Source: Ceratothoa steindachneri
Taxonomy: Eukaryota > Arthropoda > Malacostraca > Isopoda > Cymothoidae
NCBI GenBank assembly: GCA_963969495.1
Contig: OZ018327.1
Coordinates: 33,901,175 to 33,965,174, forward strand
Reading direction: 5' to 3'
Length of the DNA stretch: 64,000 nucleotides
The notes under the pieces were generated by a model, which saw only the letters and a list, made by a program, of their open reading frames with translations, ran no database searches and was not told where the DNA came from. How positions within the stretch are numbered: position 1 is the first letter of the stretch; each line of letters opens with the position of its first letter. The translations under genes were made by a program, and so were the position numbers. Below are positions 33,245 to 43,740 of this stretch, one piece after another.

Positions 33245-34446
33245 GTAAAGATATTGTTACCCTGCCAAATTTGTACTCAAAGTACAAGTCAAAGTACCCA
33301 AACTTAAATGTACTTAAGTAAAAGTAATACAGTATCTTACTCATAGCATACTTAAGTAGTGAAAGTAAAAAGTGGCGGTAAATAGTAAAGTACCCATCAC
33401 CTCAGACACTATTTAGTATACTGTACAGTAAACCCATTTATACCCCTTCTACTGACCTTTATATGATGGAATTCAGTTAACCTGGACTTAACAATCAAGC
33501 TGTAAATATTCCTCACGATGGTCCAGTGATGGCGCGGCAGCACGCTAGCTAGGACTGTAGGGGGGCGAAAATGTATCAGAGAAAATTTCCTTCCAACTCG
33601 ATAATATAAATAGCCGATTAAATTACCAACTCAAAACGGACTAAGCCTTGGCGTGAAGGCTAGAGTGTTGGCGTTTAAATCCAACGGTACCGCGTTCGAA
33701 ACTCAGTCCCAAAAACCTTCTATAAAGAAATCTCAAAAAGAAAACGGAAGTCAAAGAAAACGCATGAAGGACCAACTCAACTAGAAGGATCAAGAAATCA
33801 TCATCTCAGATAATTGGAAGAAATATGAAAAGGCATCAAGAAAGAAAAACGAAGATTAAGAACCAACCCAGCCAAGAAGAATACGGAAGTCAAGATAAAA
33901 GGGAGACAAATGTTTGAAGGGGCAACTTGAAGAAAAAAAGGAATTTCAGTCAAGAAAGAAGTAAATAGATGCGATAAAAGAGAAAATCAATTGAAAAAAC
34001 GCAAGATGATTAAGAATAATTAAATAAAAGTTATAATAAAGAGTCCCTCCCCCCCACAGGACAATGAGGAATAATTTAATAAACTGACGCCATCTCTCAG
34101 GTGGGAAAGCGGGTGAGACAAACGAATGATATATTCAGTATGGAAGGATGCATGTGATTGGTCCAAACATGAACAAACGCTTATGATTGGTTCAAACCAG
34201 AGTACACGCTTGTGATTGTTCATCGGCTGACTTTTGCTTCTACGTCTGTGATTAGCCAAATTTAATTGAGAAGTAACGAATATTTCTTTGTTTTCAAATG
34301 TAATGAAGTAAAGTAACCTACCCCCCCCCCCCCCGCAAGTATAAGTGAAAGTACTCCTATTCTTGGGTACTTTTAGGGGGAAAAGTATAACAAAGCTACT
34401 TGAGTACAGTACTTAAGTGATTATACTTCGTTACTTCACAACTCTG
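33245..34446. mobile_element. hAT-like non-autonomous element, copy B (inverted)
   Basis: The right end reads CTTCGTTACTTCACAACTCT G, the reverse complement of copy A's left end. The left part, TTGTACTCAAAGTACAAGTC then AAGTACCCAAACTTAAATGT, mirrors copy A's right part. The internal GTCTGAGGTGAT and CAATCACA-type motifs are also shared. It is about 340 bp longer than copy A because of an insert with a tRNA-like segment. A run of 15 C lies at about 34321. Confidence 0.75.
33640..33725 (+). repeat. tRNA-like SINE head inside hAT copy B
   Basis: GGCGTGAAGGCTAGAGTGTT, then GGCGTTTAAATCCAACGG and CGCGTTCGAAACTC resemble D-arm, anticodon arm (GTTGG/CCAAC stem) and T-arm in order. The anticodon loop is 9 rather than 7 bases. 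A long A-rich tail-like region follows (33725-34010). A SINE inserted in the element is the likely explanation. Confidence 0.45.
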
Positions 34447-36079
34447 CCTATGTAGGTTGAATAAAATGAAATCCGGCGTAATGCTGAAAGCTGAATAGTC
34501 GAAATAAAAAAAAATTGCTTAATTATTGCACAACAGTAAGAGAAGTATATGGGGGTAATATAAAGATAAATAACTAATAGGTTCTTCAAGTTTAAGAGGA
34601 GTTACATAACTTAGAATTAATTAGATTAGATTTCACATTTCGTCATGTCTGGGTTTCTTCTCCTCTTACTTGCACATGAGTATAAACTTTTAAGGTTTTA
34701 GGCCATTGCATCCGTTTGTTTCGCTTTTTTGGTTTTACTTCTTTGCATATTTAGTCTCATTGTTTTATTTTCAACCTGCTGTTTACTTCGCTCCATCTCA
34801 GCCTTACACTATTGCCTGCCCCCACTGACCAGGTTTCATTGTCTTGATGCTGTTTTGCGTAAATTTAAATTAAAAATTGAAAGTTAGGTTATGTAGCTCA
34901 GGTTGCTTTTTCTTAAACTTTTTTTTTTGTACTTTCTTCAAATTTGGTCTCTATTTTTGACGGTTGTAAGGCTAAATGAGGCGAAATCGAGGTTTACTTC
35001 GATTTCGACCGAATAGAAATAAAAATATATTTTCCCGCATTTCGCTTTCCGATCGCCACAAAAGAAGAATAGATTTGAATAAAGCACCAAAAAAAAAAAA
35101 AAATGCTACAAGAAGAAGTAATAAAATATACAAAAAAGTGCTTACGGTAAAGTAAAAAATAACCTTTTATAAAACAAACTTAGATGCTATACTTATATCT
35201 TTGAGATATATCATCTACATATTTTTAGAAAATAAGTGTTTATTATAACGAGCCATCGATTGGTGATTATGGTCCTAATATGCACTAATAACCGATTACC
35301 TCTCTAGTACGGCGGCTCGTGTTTAGGCACTGCGGAACTGCAGCATTCACTATTTTTCCTTGATATTATCGATAATATTCAATATAATGAGTCATTTTTC
35401 TTTATTTTTTTTATACTTCTACATTATATAATCCTTAAGCTTAATGTCAGTAGCCATTCCCTAGTTTATGAAAAATATACAAAAATCCTTGTATAGAACT
35501 GTGCGCTTCACAGTTCCAGCAACGCGGTGTTTGGATGTTGTGCGCATGTTCACATGTCTGAGATAGGAGAGAGAGTAAGTACACTGTAGCTCACGCAGTG
35601 TCAACCCTGGTGCGCTGGGAAAGGTAGTGTTTCTTTTTGACTGCGCATATGTTGTGCTTAAAAACATGTTTATATTCTTGAATGGGATAAAGTGTAGAAT
35701 TTAGTTAATATTTTTTTCGGTTCTTTTATTTTATGAATTCTGAAAGACTAAATGCACTTGCAATGCTTTCAATGGAAAAAAAACTTCTTCAGCAGTCATC
35801 CAGAGATCAAGGAGAAAATAATTAATCTTTTCGCGCAAACTAAAACAAGAAGAATGAATTTCGTTTTTAAATGAATGGATCAAGTTTGAACTGTAACAAT
35901 TAAGGCTATTAGTAAGCCAAAAAAATGTTTGATTTTGTTCTGTTTAGGATTTTATCAAGTTTATCTATAATTTTTTTTTTATATGTTAATTTCCTTTACA
36001 CAATATTTAAACAATGCTAAAAAAATTCTGATGCAGCACCGACACTAATTTTAACTACGAGCCGCAACTGAGGGAGTCT
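34447..36079. other. Unassigned 1.6 kb, AT-rich
   Basis: I see homopolymer runs and no recognisable gene or repeat. The 68-codon frame at 35461-35667 is not recognised. Confidence 0.45.
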
Positions 36080-36185
36080 CTATGAACGACGAAATCTCTT
36101 ATTTCCTCTCATGCTGAGATTGAACGATGTACTTAGGCTTTAAAAGTCCAATGTTTTATCTACTAGGCTAGTGAGAGCTCCATTA
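36080..36185 (-). repeat. tRNA-Lys-like pseudogene or SINE head
   Basis: The minus strand reads CACTAGCCTAGTAGATAAAA, CATTGGACTTTTAAAGCC and CATCGTTCAATCTCAGC. The order A-box-like, anticodon arm with loop CTTTTAA (anticodon TTT) and B-box-like fits a tRNA-Lys shape. The B box has A for G in the GTTCGA core, and the anticodon stem pairs poorly. A degenerate SINE head or tRNA pseudogene is likely. Confidence 0.4.
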
Positions 36186-36629
36186 GGGTTTTTAAAACTA
36201 AAGAGTACGAGAAATAGAGTTAGAAACACATGAAACCAAAATTAGAAAAGTCAGCCCTATTTATCTTAACTAAATAATTTTCTATCTCTCGTTTTCTGTG
36301 TTTTTTTTTTAAAGTAGACAATTATATATATATATGGATAATTATCAGGGGTAATTCGGTAAGAAGCCATGTTGGATATATCTATTAACTTAACATAACA
36401 TAATTTTTTGACTTGACTTAAGGGCACATGTCATAACGCCCTTTTGCTTTGCTTCTGCCTGCTGTCTCTTCCCCCAGTCCACTCTGTCCGAGCCAACTGT
36501 TCACACTTGTTTAAAGGCAGCCCAACATCCACAGGAATCTCTTCTCCCCCCATTTATGTCTTACATAGCCCATAGCAAACTTCTTGGCATTAAAGACGTC
36601 TAGGTCACCTCTGTACCTCGAAGGCAGTT
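36186..36629. other. Anonymous sequence
   Basis: No feature is recognised. Confidence 0.5.
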
Positions 36630-36735
36630 AAATTTGTAGACCCGGTTGACTTGTTCTTCGGACGAGATGACCTATACGCGGAAGACGGGACCCACCTAAA
36701 CGACCAAGGAAGGAAGTTTCCGCTGAGTTAATCGA
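36630..36735 (+). pseudogene. Possible SGNH-hydrolase-like fragment
   Basis: The frame reads FVDPVDLFFGRDDLYAEDGT followed by HLNDQGRKF and a stop. D..HLN..G is the last catalytic block (Asp and His) of SGNH esterase-like domains found in several retroelement ORF1 proteins and in repeat-encoded genes of invertebrates. Only this short block is visible. The call depends on one motif. Confidence 0.35.
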
Positions 36736-37007
36736 CATGAATGCCTTCTGGTTGTTTAGGGTTACACGGGAAGAGCCAAGCGGCAACTCGACTGGTACCA
36801 ACGAGAAGGAGACTCAAGACAAACCGCTAGAGCAGGTTAATGAGGGACCAGGTCTGTGAGGTGAGAAAGAATACTGACAAACGACATATTTTATTCCGAG
36901 AAGAATGATTGTTAGTCAATTTGAACAAATAACAATATATAAATAATAGGAGGGAAAATGGCATATGTGCCTATCTAGTTTCTCTTTTAATGCCTTTAAC
37001 TAATGTG

Positions 37008-37325
37008 TAGCGACTCCCTTATTGCAAGGTCAAGTAGGCTCAACGAGGAATCTCGCAAATGTTGGATCTATGAAATCCTGAAATTGAGCACACGTATTAA
37101 ATACTGAAAAAATATGCCATGTAGTAGTAATGAACCAATGTAGAATAAAGCGAAATACTTATATATAATGTTAAATCCCAGTTGTACATATGTGGCGACA
37201 TCTGAATTGCAAGGTGAAGTAGACTCAATGAGGAACCTCGTTGAGCAGACATATTAACTACTGAAATAATATGCCTTGTAGTAGCAATGAACCAATGTAG
37301 AATAGAGCGAAATACTTATATCACA
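37008..37325 (+). repeat. Two-copy tandem duplication, about 160-185 bp
   Basis: TTGCAAGGTCAAGTAGGCTC, AATATGCCATGTAGTAGTAA and AGCGAAATACTTATAT occur in order at about 37022-37160 and again at 37207-37322 with few differences. Confidence 0.9.
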
Positions 37326-38377
37326 AATTTAAATGTATTAAGAAAAAGAAGACAAGTGAATAGTTGGAGGTTCCCACGCGACTACACAAAAATACACAAG
37401 CGAGGAAACAGCTGCGAGACAAAAGATCTCGATACAAGATAACGAAGGCAGCTGGGGAAACTTAGCGTGGTATCTGATCTGACCAGCCAGATTTTGCGTG
37501 AATCTGTGAAACGACAGAATCAACCTTGCTAAGGATGCCGGTGTGATAAAGCAACGATCAGGCGGTCAAATGCAATAAACACGTATCCACTGAACACGCA
37601 CTCCGCTCATCAGTCTTAACAAAGAACACACGAACATAATTTTCACCCTAGGAGGTCCACCCCGCATCCAGATTAGGAGAAAAGAAGTCACGCCCCCTTA
37701 ATTGGAGGTCGAATAAATAGACGGGTTGAAACATTCTCAATACAACTATTCATTCTTCATTATTAGTATCAGCCAGTCAGAAGGATAGCCTCCAGCCCAA
37801 ATATTAAGTAGGCCTTGTCACGGGTTATGGGATGCTCCTTTCTCAAGGAGGTAGACTCTATGACCGGTGACCTCTCGAAGGATAGAAAAGAAGAAGCTTG
37901 GCGAATTCCTCTCCAAAAATAAAGAGTCCGCCATCTCAATCCTCGGTCCAGTCACCCCTTCACCACCTATAAACTAGTGACCGTCATTCTCCTTTGTTTA
38001 TCATTAGCTTCACGAGTCCGTTCCTCGTCCTTCAGTCCAACTATCTTAGCCACAACTATCTAACGTAGAGGAAAGTTTACAACAAAACCACGCAAGACTC
38101 GACTATCTCCATTGCCCCAACTAAGATACACTTAAGTCAAGAATAAAACCTACAAAACCCCAAGTTACCTTTCAAACCCAACCTATAAACGGATTCCCCG
38201 TAAGAACTTTGCGAGTCAGAGCAAACTCGACAGTGAGACACCAAACGCCTTCATCCGACACCCATTTACGGGTAACCTTACCTCACGAGTTGGTGACACT
38301 ACCAACTCCCTGAAGCAGCCTATAAACGGGTGACGCCCCCATAAATGTACACAAACGACCTTAGCAATATGTTCAGG

Positions 38378-38386
<9 letters not shown>
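37326..38386. other. Unassigned 1 kb
   Basis: It contains several CCTATAAAC / CTATAAACGGG motifs at 37970, 38184 and 38320 and GTGACCTCTCGAAGG-like sequence. No gene is recognised. It could be a further LTR that I cannot delimit. Confidence 0.4.

Positions 38387-38448
<62 letters not shown>
38387..38448. repeat. (AT)n microsatellite at the 3' end of a Penelope-like element
   Basis: About 62 bases of alternating TA. They lie where the Penelope-like 3' tail ends. Confidence 0.95.
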
Positions 38449-38452
<4 letters not shown>

Positions 38453-38520
38453 AAAATTAATGCAATATCGCAAGAAAAGATGAGGAATTAAACCACATTC
38501 TCCGAAGACAATTTAATTCA

Positions 38521-38557
38521 GAACAGTTTCGGTGTATCTCACACCCTTTTTCAACTG
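38521..38557 (-). ncRNA. Hammerhead-ribozyme-like motif in Penelope-like 3' region
   Basis: On the minus strand GTTGAAAAAG is followed by a perfect GGTGT/ACACC stem with loop GAGAT, then GAAACTG. Hammerhead ribozymes have CTGATGA, stem II, GAAA, and Penelope-like elements are known to carry them in their terminal repeats. Here the GAAA half and stem II are intact but the CTGATGA half reads GTTGAAAA, so it is probably inactive. A homologous fold is in the 41.6-42.2 kb palindrome. Confidence 0.5.
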
Positions 38558-38749
38558 ACCCTGCGTAGAAAATATAAGAGAAGTGCATATATGTATAACA
38601 CAAGATCCTCTCTTTTTCCCCCAATCCCCTACTTGTGGCTAATCTGGAGGGGGAGGGGGTTAGGCCTAAACATATTGAAGGGCTGACATTTAACTATTTT
38701 GTTTATATGCTTTCTTATTACAGGATTAAAAGAAAATTGACCCTCAGAT

Positions 38750-39356
38750 AGATTTAAATTAGGAACTGACGATGTCAAGCTCGATTCTACGATTCTTTTC
38801 TTAACATACCATTTTACTTCCATTGAAATCGATCGTATGATTCTTGTCTCTAACATGGCAAAATATTCCACTGCTTTCGCTGCCCACTCTAATATCTCTT
38901 TTGTGTTCGTACAATCTCTTGTCTAGATTTCTCCCCGTTTCCCCTATATAAACTTTATGGCAATCGTTGCATGGTATTGCATATACTCCCATGTTATGAT
39001 GTTCTTTGGGTTTCCTGGCCATCATCAATTGGTTTAAGGAATTATTATATTTAATACCCGCTTTTCCAAATATGTCCTTTAAACTATTTAATTTATTATT
39101 AAATGGCAATGTTATACATTTGTTGAAGTCGTTAGTGCGGTAAGGCTTATTACCATAGAATGTTTTCCTAGCTGCAAAATGGGCAGACGATATGAACCAA
39201 TCGGGGTAATACAAATTAGAAAAAATGGTTCTGATAATGATAATTTCTTCATCTAAATAGAAAGGATGACATATTTTGTATGCTCTAAGGAAAAGGTTAG
39301 AAATTACCGATTTTTTAACAGTATTATCGTGAAACGAAAAATAATGTATATAGGTG
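38750..39356 (-). pseudogene. Penelope-like element: linker and GIY-YIG endonuclease domain
   Basis: From 39350 downward the frame reads TYIHYFSFHDNTVKKSVI, FLRAYKICHPFYLDEEI, LYYPDWF, then after a linker GVYAIPCNDCHKVYIGETGR and NLDKRLYEHKRDI. GVY.IPC..C...YIG.T.R.L..R..EH is the GIY-YIG nuclease signature of Penelope-like retroelements, including the CCHH-type cysteines and the catalytic Arg. The open frame runs from 39214 to 38801 without a stop. It joins the RT half beyond the LTR at 39357-41213. The domain looks nearly intact although the element is split. Confidence 0.92.
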
Positions 39357-41213
39357 TCATAGAATTCTTTCTGATAAAAACCCTACTTACCTGACACCAC
39401 TTTTATTTAGTGTCGTAGAATTCCCCTCCTTTTTGTTCTATCTCTAAGAGTGCTAAGAGTGTCTAATATATATTGATATTATAAGAATATCTTAAAGAAT
39501 AGAGCCGTTACCAAACACGTAAGGATATAAAAGAAACGCCCACTAATTCACAAAATAAACTTATATTTTATCTTTAACCATTGAATACACAACCTTTATA
39601 CATTAACTACAGCAATACTCTAAATATTATTATAAACAAGAATTAATTAAATTAGTTGACCCACAAAATTTAGATAACGTTTTCTCTAGACAAAACAATA
39701 ATATAAGAATTAGGCTTACGGACTCATGTGGAGTTTAAAGGCCTCAGAAATGTTATTGCCTCACGACGCGTGCCGTGTGTCGAGATGGGCGAAATTCCAC
39801 GGTTGTTTTGGCGAGGGTAGCAGCTGGGGGGTCCACACGTTCTTCCGGGGGGGAAGGGTTCTTCAAGGACGAGAACCAAGACGGTGCTTTATGCAACACC
39901 TAGGCAGTCGTGGTCTCTCTGGCGAGAGTGAGTCGAACTTGTTTCTTAAATCAAGTTAACTTGGAGTGCGGTGTGATCACCGAGTAACGAGCTCGAGAAG
40001 GAGCTTTTCTCCTTCGTTACTTATTTCCTTATGGACGAGGACTGAACTCGGGGAGGGTCTTCTTCACGGGCGAGGATAACGGAGGGGGGTTTCTCTGGCG
40101 AGAATAAATTACTTAAACGTTTGGTGTGGCCACCGAATAACAGGCTCGAGGGGAAGCCTTTTCCTTCTTCTTTTCTTAATTCCTCAAAGGCGAGGAATAC
40201 AACTGGTGTTTTAGGTGCACCAGGATATGAGGAGTCTCTCTGGCGAGAGTAAGTTGAACTTACCAAAGTTCACTTATCGTTTGGTTTGATAACCAGGGAC
40301 TTAGCTCAAGGATGAGCTTTTTCTTAGCCTCTTAAGGTAGGTAGCCCTGCCTCTCTTGCAGGGTACTTCTTGGTCTGGCGAGCCAAGTATTCTACCTCTC
40401 CAGTCTCGGTAGCTCGGTTGTGGATCCGAGGACTTCGTCACCTAGAGACTGACGTATACTACCAATCCAGTCTAGGTAGCTCGGTTTTGGATCCGAGGAC
40501 TTCGTCACCTGGCCTGACGTATACTACCTCCTTCTTCGTTTCTTAATTCCTCAAGGACGAGGAATACCCCTGGTGTTAAAGGTGCACCAGGATATGAGGA
40601 GTCTCTCTGGCGAGAGTAAGTCGAACTTACCAAAGTTCACTTATCGTTTGGTTTGATAACCAGGGACTTAGCTAAAGAAGGAGCTTTTTCTTAGCCCCTT
40701 AAGGTAGGTAGCCCTGCCTCTCTTGCAGGGTACTTCTTGGTCTGGCGACCCAAGTAAACTACCTTTCTAGTCTCGGTAGCTCGGTTTTGGATCCGAGGAC
40801 TTCGTCACCTAGAGACTGACGTATACTACCACGATTTTCCTCAGAGTTCCTCATTTATACCTCGCACCCCCACTGGGGGAGTGGTAAGGGGGAGAGGGGC
40901 TTGAGGACGGCCCCAGGAGAGTTCTTTTTCCAAACGGTCTTTCCCACGAAGTCAAACATCGGCTCCTCGTTAGCCATCGAGATTGGGAGAAACCCGTCTC
41001 CAATTTCTTGTTCAACGTGAAACTGGATCTCACTCTCCTGGGGGAGATCTTACCTTTTTGACCTTTAGGGTCTTTCATGGCACCAAGTTGTGCCACGTTG
41101 TGGTTACCCTTTAGACTCGCCGATGCCTGGGGCGGATGTCCTTGCGGTAACCGCCTTGGGACTGCATCACGAGTGAACGGGATGGGGGGGGGGGGAGTGA
41201 CCATTCCCCTAAA
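39357..41213 (-). repeat. Solo LTR (family L, copy b) splitting a Penelope-like element
   Basis: A 5-bp duplication ATAGG lies at 39352-39356 and 41214-41218, and the Penelope frame is continuous across it. The minus-strand start TTTAGGGGAAT matches TGTAGAGGAAT of copy a, and the end CTATGACA matches CTACGACA. A candidate TATA box GTATAAATGAGG lies near 40861 on the minus strand. It is longer (1,857 bp) than copy a (1,415 bp), partly because of an internal duplication. A second end-like TGTCGTAGAATTCC at 39412 suggests a local duplication of the terminus. Confidence 0.8.
40174..40850 (+). repeat. Tandem duplication inside LTR copy b
   Basis: The segment from TCTTAATTCCTCAA... at 40174 recurs at 40541 (period 367 bp), with near-identical AGGTGCACCAGGATATGAGG, TTGGTTTGATAACCAGGGAC and CCGAGGACTTCGTCACCT blocks. 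The last of these occurs a third time near 40494. Confidence 0.92.
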
Positions 41214-41602
41214 ATAGGCATTCGAGTGGGTTGGTTTCCTATACACGTCAAGTTTTAATTTATGGTGATATTTATTAATGAGGACATCTAAAAAGGGTAA
41301 TCTATTATCATATTCCCATTCATATTTAAATTTGATGGAGACATGCAGATTATTCAAATTATTAAAAAAGGTATCAAAATCATGGCCATTAGGCCATACA
41401 GAAAATACATCGTCAATGTACCTTAACCATATAAAGTTAGGGGGAGAAATTGTGGGAAGGAGTTCAGTCTCAAAATATTACATGAAGAGACATGCCAATA
41501 TCGGAGATAAACTATTTCCCATGCTAAGGCCAAATATTTGTCTATAAAACTCATTATTTACTCGAAACACATTGTCAGAGAGACATAATTCCACTAAATC
41601 GA
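41214..41602 (-). pseudogene. Penelope-like element: reverse transcriptase, C-terminal half
   Basis: The minus strand reads FIDLVELCLSDNVFRVNNEF, YRQIFGLSMGNSLSPILACL, a stop, YFETELLPTISPPNFIWL, RYIDDVFSVW, then NNLHVSIKFKYEWEYDNRLP, FLDVLINKYHHKLKLDVYRK and PTHSN. These are the RT motifs of Penelope-like elements (FG..MGS.LSP, the YVDD-equivalent YIDD, LPFLD.L..., YRKPTH). The two catalytic Asp are present. The N-terminal RT half is missing because the copy ends at the palindrome. The 168-codon frame at 40851-41357 fuses this RT with LTR sequence and is not a real gene. Confidence 0.92.
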
Positions 41603-41604
41603 TA

Positions 41605-42229
41605 AATCACAATATATTTGAATCAAGATTTTATTTATAACTATCGGACTAGTTTCGACAAGATGTCATTTTCAACTACTGATGAAGAAACTAGGCAAGG
41701 ATCACAGTACATATAAGGTAAGACACATCGTAAACAAAATGAAACAGCAGGAAACAATCTAGAAAAAAACCTCGAGTGAATCTGGCGTGAATGAGAAACT
41801 AAACAAAATGAAATGGAACCGGAAACAATCTGAGGAGTTGCTAATCCTCGAGACGCACTGCGTCCGGGGGCTTATAAATACGATCGACGACTCGATTTAT
41901 TCTATATTTGTTAAATTTGTATTGCCCTTTAGATAAATAGAGTCGCCAATCATATTTATAAGCCCCCGGACGCAATGCGTCTCGAGGATTAGCAACTCCT
42001 CAGATTGTTTCGAGTTCCATTTCATTTTGTTTAGTTTCTCATTCACGCCAGATTCACTCGAGGTTTTTTTCTAGATTGTTTCCTGCTGTTTCATTTTGTT
42101 TACGATGTGTCTTACCTTATATGTACTGTGATCCTTGCCTAGTTTCTTCATCAGTAGTTGAAAATGACATCTTGTCGAAACTAGTCCGATAGTTATAAAT
42201 AAAATCTTGATTCAAATATTGTGGTTTAC
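41605..42229. repeat. Large palindrome: inverted Penelope-type tails, arms about 280 bp, spacer about 65 bp
   Basis: The left arm (about 41605-41886) and right arm (about 41950-42229) are near-perfect reverse complements, e.g. GCGTCTCGAGGATTAGCAAC in the right arm against its complement near 41850. The outer parts match the tail of the Penelope-like element at 38.4-38.6 kb: a hammerhead-like fold, then GAAACT, then ATTGTGGTTTA, then (AT)n. I infer that the arms are Penelope terminal repeats in inverted order. The RNA could fold into a long hairpin. Confidence 0.9.
42152..42187 (+). ncRNA. Hammerhead-like motif in right arm of palindrome
   Basis: GTTGAAAAT is followed by stem GACA/TGTC with loop TCT, then GAAACTAGTCC. 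It has the same layout as the motif at 38521-38557. Its mirror copy lies in the left arm at about 41645-41682 on the minus strand. The CTGATGA half is not canonical, so activity is doubtful. Confidence 0.45.
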
Positions 42230-42238
42230 CATTATCTT

Positions 42239-42240
<2 letters not shown>

Positions 42241-42331
<91 letters not shown>
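42241..42331. repeat. (AT)n microsatellite abutting the palindrome
   Basis: About 90 bases of alternating TA directly follow TTATCTTTCAC, the end of the Penelope-type tail. Confidence 0.95.
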
Positions 42332-42332
<1 letters not shown>

Positions 42333-42639
42333 CATCGACACCCCTTACATTAATGATTTTATTACTAAAAAGAATTTCTAATATCATTTTGTCTACACTT
42401 GTAAACTATACCTTTCAGGCTAAAATCTAAATCACTAATATAACTACAGAAACAAGGACCATTAAATGTTCTAAGACCCACTCAAGGCCAATTCGTGCAT
42501 CTGTCAACTTCATGTTGATTTGAAAAAAAAGAAGCGAATTAAATCAATTATATAGTGACTCTTTTGTTTTACAACGTTTTCCCATTTTATTGCTCCCCCT
42601 CCCCCCGGAAATGAAATTCTTTGAAAATATACAAATTGC
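42332..42639. other. Possible upstream part of the hAT pseudogene
   Basis: No motif is identifiable. The continuing AT-rich composition and position suggest lost N-terminal transposase sequence. Confidence 0.3.
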
Positions 42640-43640
42640 AATAAAAAAACCTATTTCTTGACAATGCTTCACAAACAGCAGCTGACAGTTTTTCTGTTGA
42701 TATTGAAATCATTTTCGTGAAGTGGTTATCTTACTTTAGTATTTTTACCGTTAGAACTAAACGATTAAAAGAGTTTTGTTTATTTGTTAAAACTCAATAT
42801 TCATCAATTCTTTCACTTTCAAAAGCAGTTGCCTCTTTAACCTTTTTTAATGACCCATTAAAGTATATTTAAATGTTGTACATAGTCTTCAATATGTTCT
42901 TAGCAATCGGATAATGAAGTTGAAAAAAACCCAAACAAATAGCGTCATTGGAGTACCTTAATGCTTGAAGGATCTTGTCGATTGTGTCAAAACAAAATGA
43001 AATGATAGATTAGTCCTTTCAGTATTAAAGCTGTATTTAAAAGAAGCGACATTACCTATGAACTTAAGAATAAATTCAGACTAGATGTAGAGAATTATTA
43101 TGCCACTTGTTATCAATATCTTATAAAGTGGACTTTATTTCTTCAAGAAAGTTATCTTTTACATGGGTACTGCTAAATAATCTACCAACTTGGCCGCAAT
43201 TAAAAGCAACTGCATAACCTTAAGAACTAAAGGAATTAAAATTGACGATAATGCCCTCTATGGGCAGTGAACAACCTTCAAAAGGTTGTTGAGCAAGAGA
43301 TCCAACATGGTTATGAAGATGGGAAAACCAAATTGTGCCATGAAAGATGCTCTTTTGTGTTTGCTGAAATAAAATTTGAACAGTGAATAATTATTATCTC
43401 TTTGTCAGTACATGTTCACTTTACCTTCTCACAATGAGAATGTTGAACGGGTCTTCTCTTTAATGAATTCCCAGTGGACTAAAGAAAGAAATAGGTTAAA
43501 TTTAACCACTGTAGAAGCAATATTGCAATGCACATAGAACTTCGATTTTAACTCCACAGTTTTATAGAAATTTTTTACAAAATACGGTTTTATTAAAATA
43601 AGTATCATCATCAACAGACTATAATTTTCCAAAAAATGTG
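42640..43640 (+). pseudogene. hAT-family transposase pseudogene (C-terminal half)
   Basis: Frames on the plus strand, broken by stops and shifts, read LDNASQTAADSFSVDIEIIF then VKWLSYFSIFTV, TKRLKEFCLFVKTQYSSIL, LKAVFKRSDITYELKNKFRL-like text at about 43030 (with I for L), DVENYYATCYQYLIKWTLFL, and near 43435 NENVERVFSLMNSQWTKERN followed by RLNLTTVEAILQC. The last block is the hAT dimerisation region (..S.ERVFS.M...WT..RNRL....V.+IL) of transposases related to animal ZBED/KIAA1586-like proteins. The BED finger and first catalytic motif are not seen. It is long dead. Confidence 0.78.
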
Positions 43641-43740
43641 AGTAGATTAAATTAAAACAATTATCTTTTATGTTTATATTTGATTTTATGTTGCACGATG
43701 TGGTATTCTAATTTTAACTAATTGTGTTAATTTTTATCTA

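Noticed and set aside
36080..36185. Functional tRNA-Lys gene
   Set aside because: The B-box core is changed and the arms pair poorly. Treated as a SINE head or pseudogene.
40851..41357. 168-codon minus-strand open frame
   Set aside because: Its first 50 codons are Penelope-like RT and the rest is LTR sequence read through beyond the ATAGG junction. It is a chance fusion.
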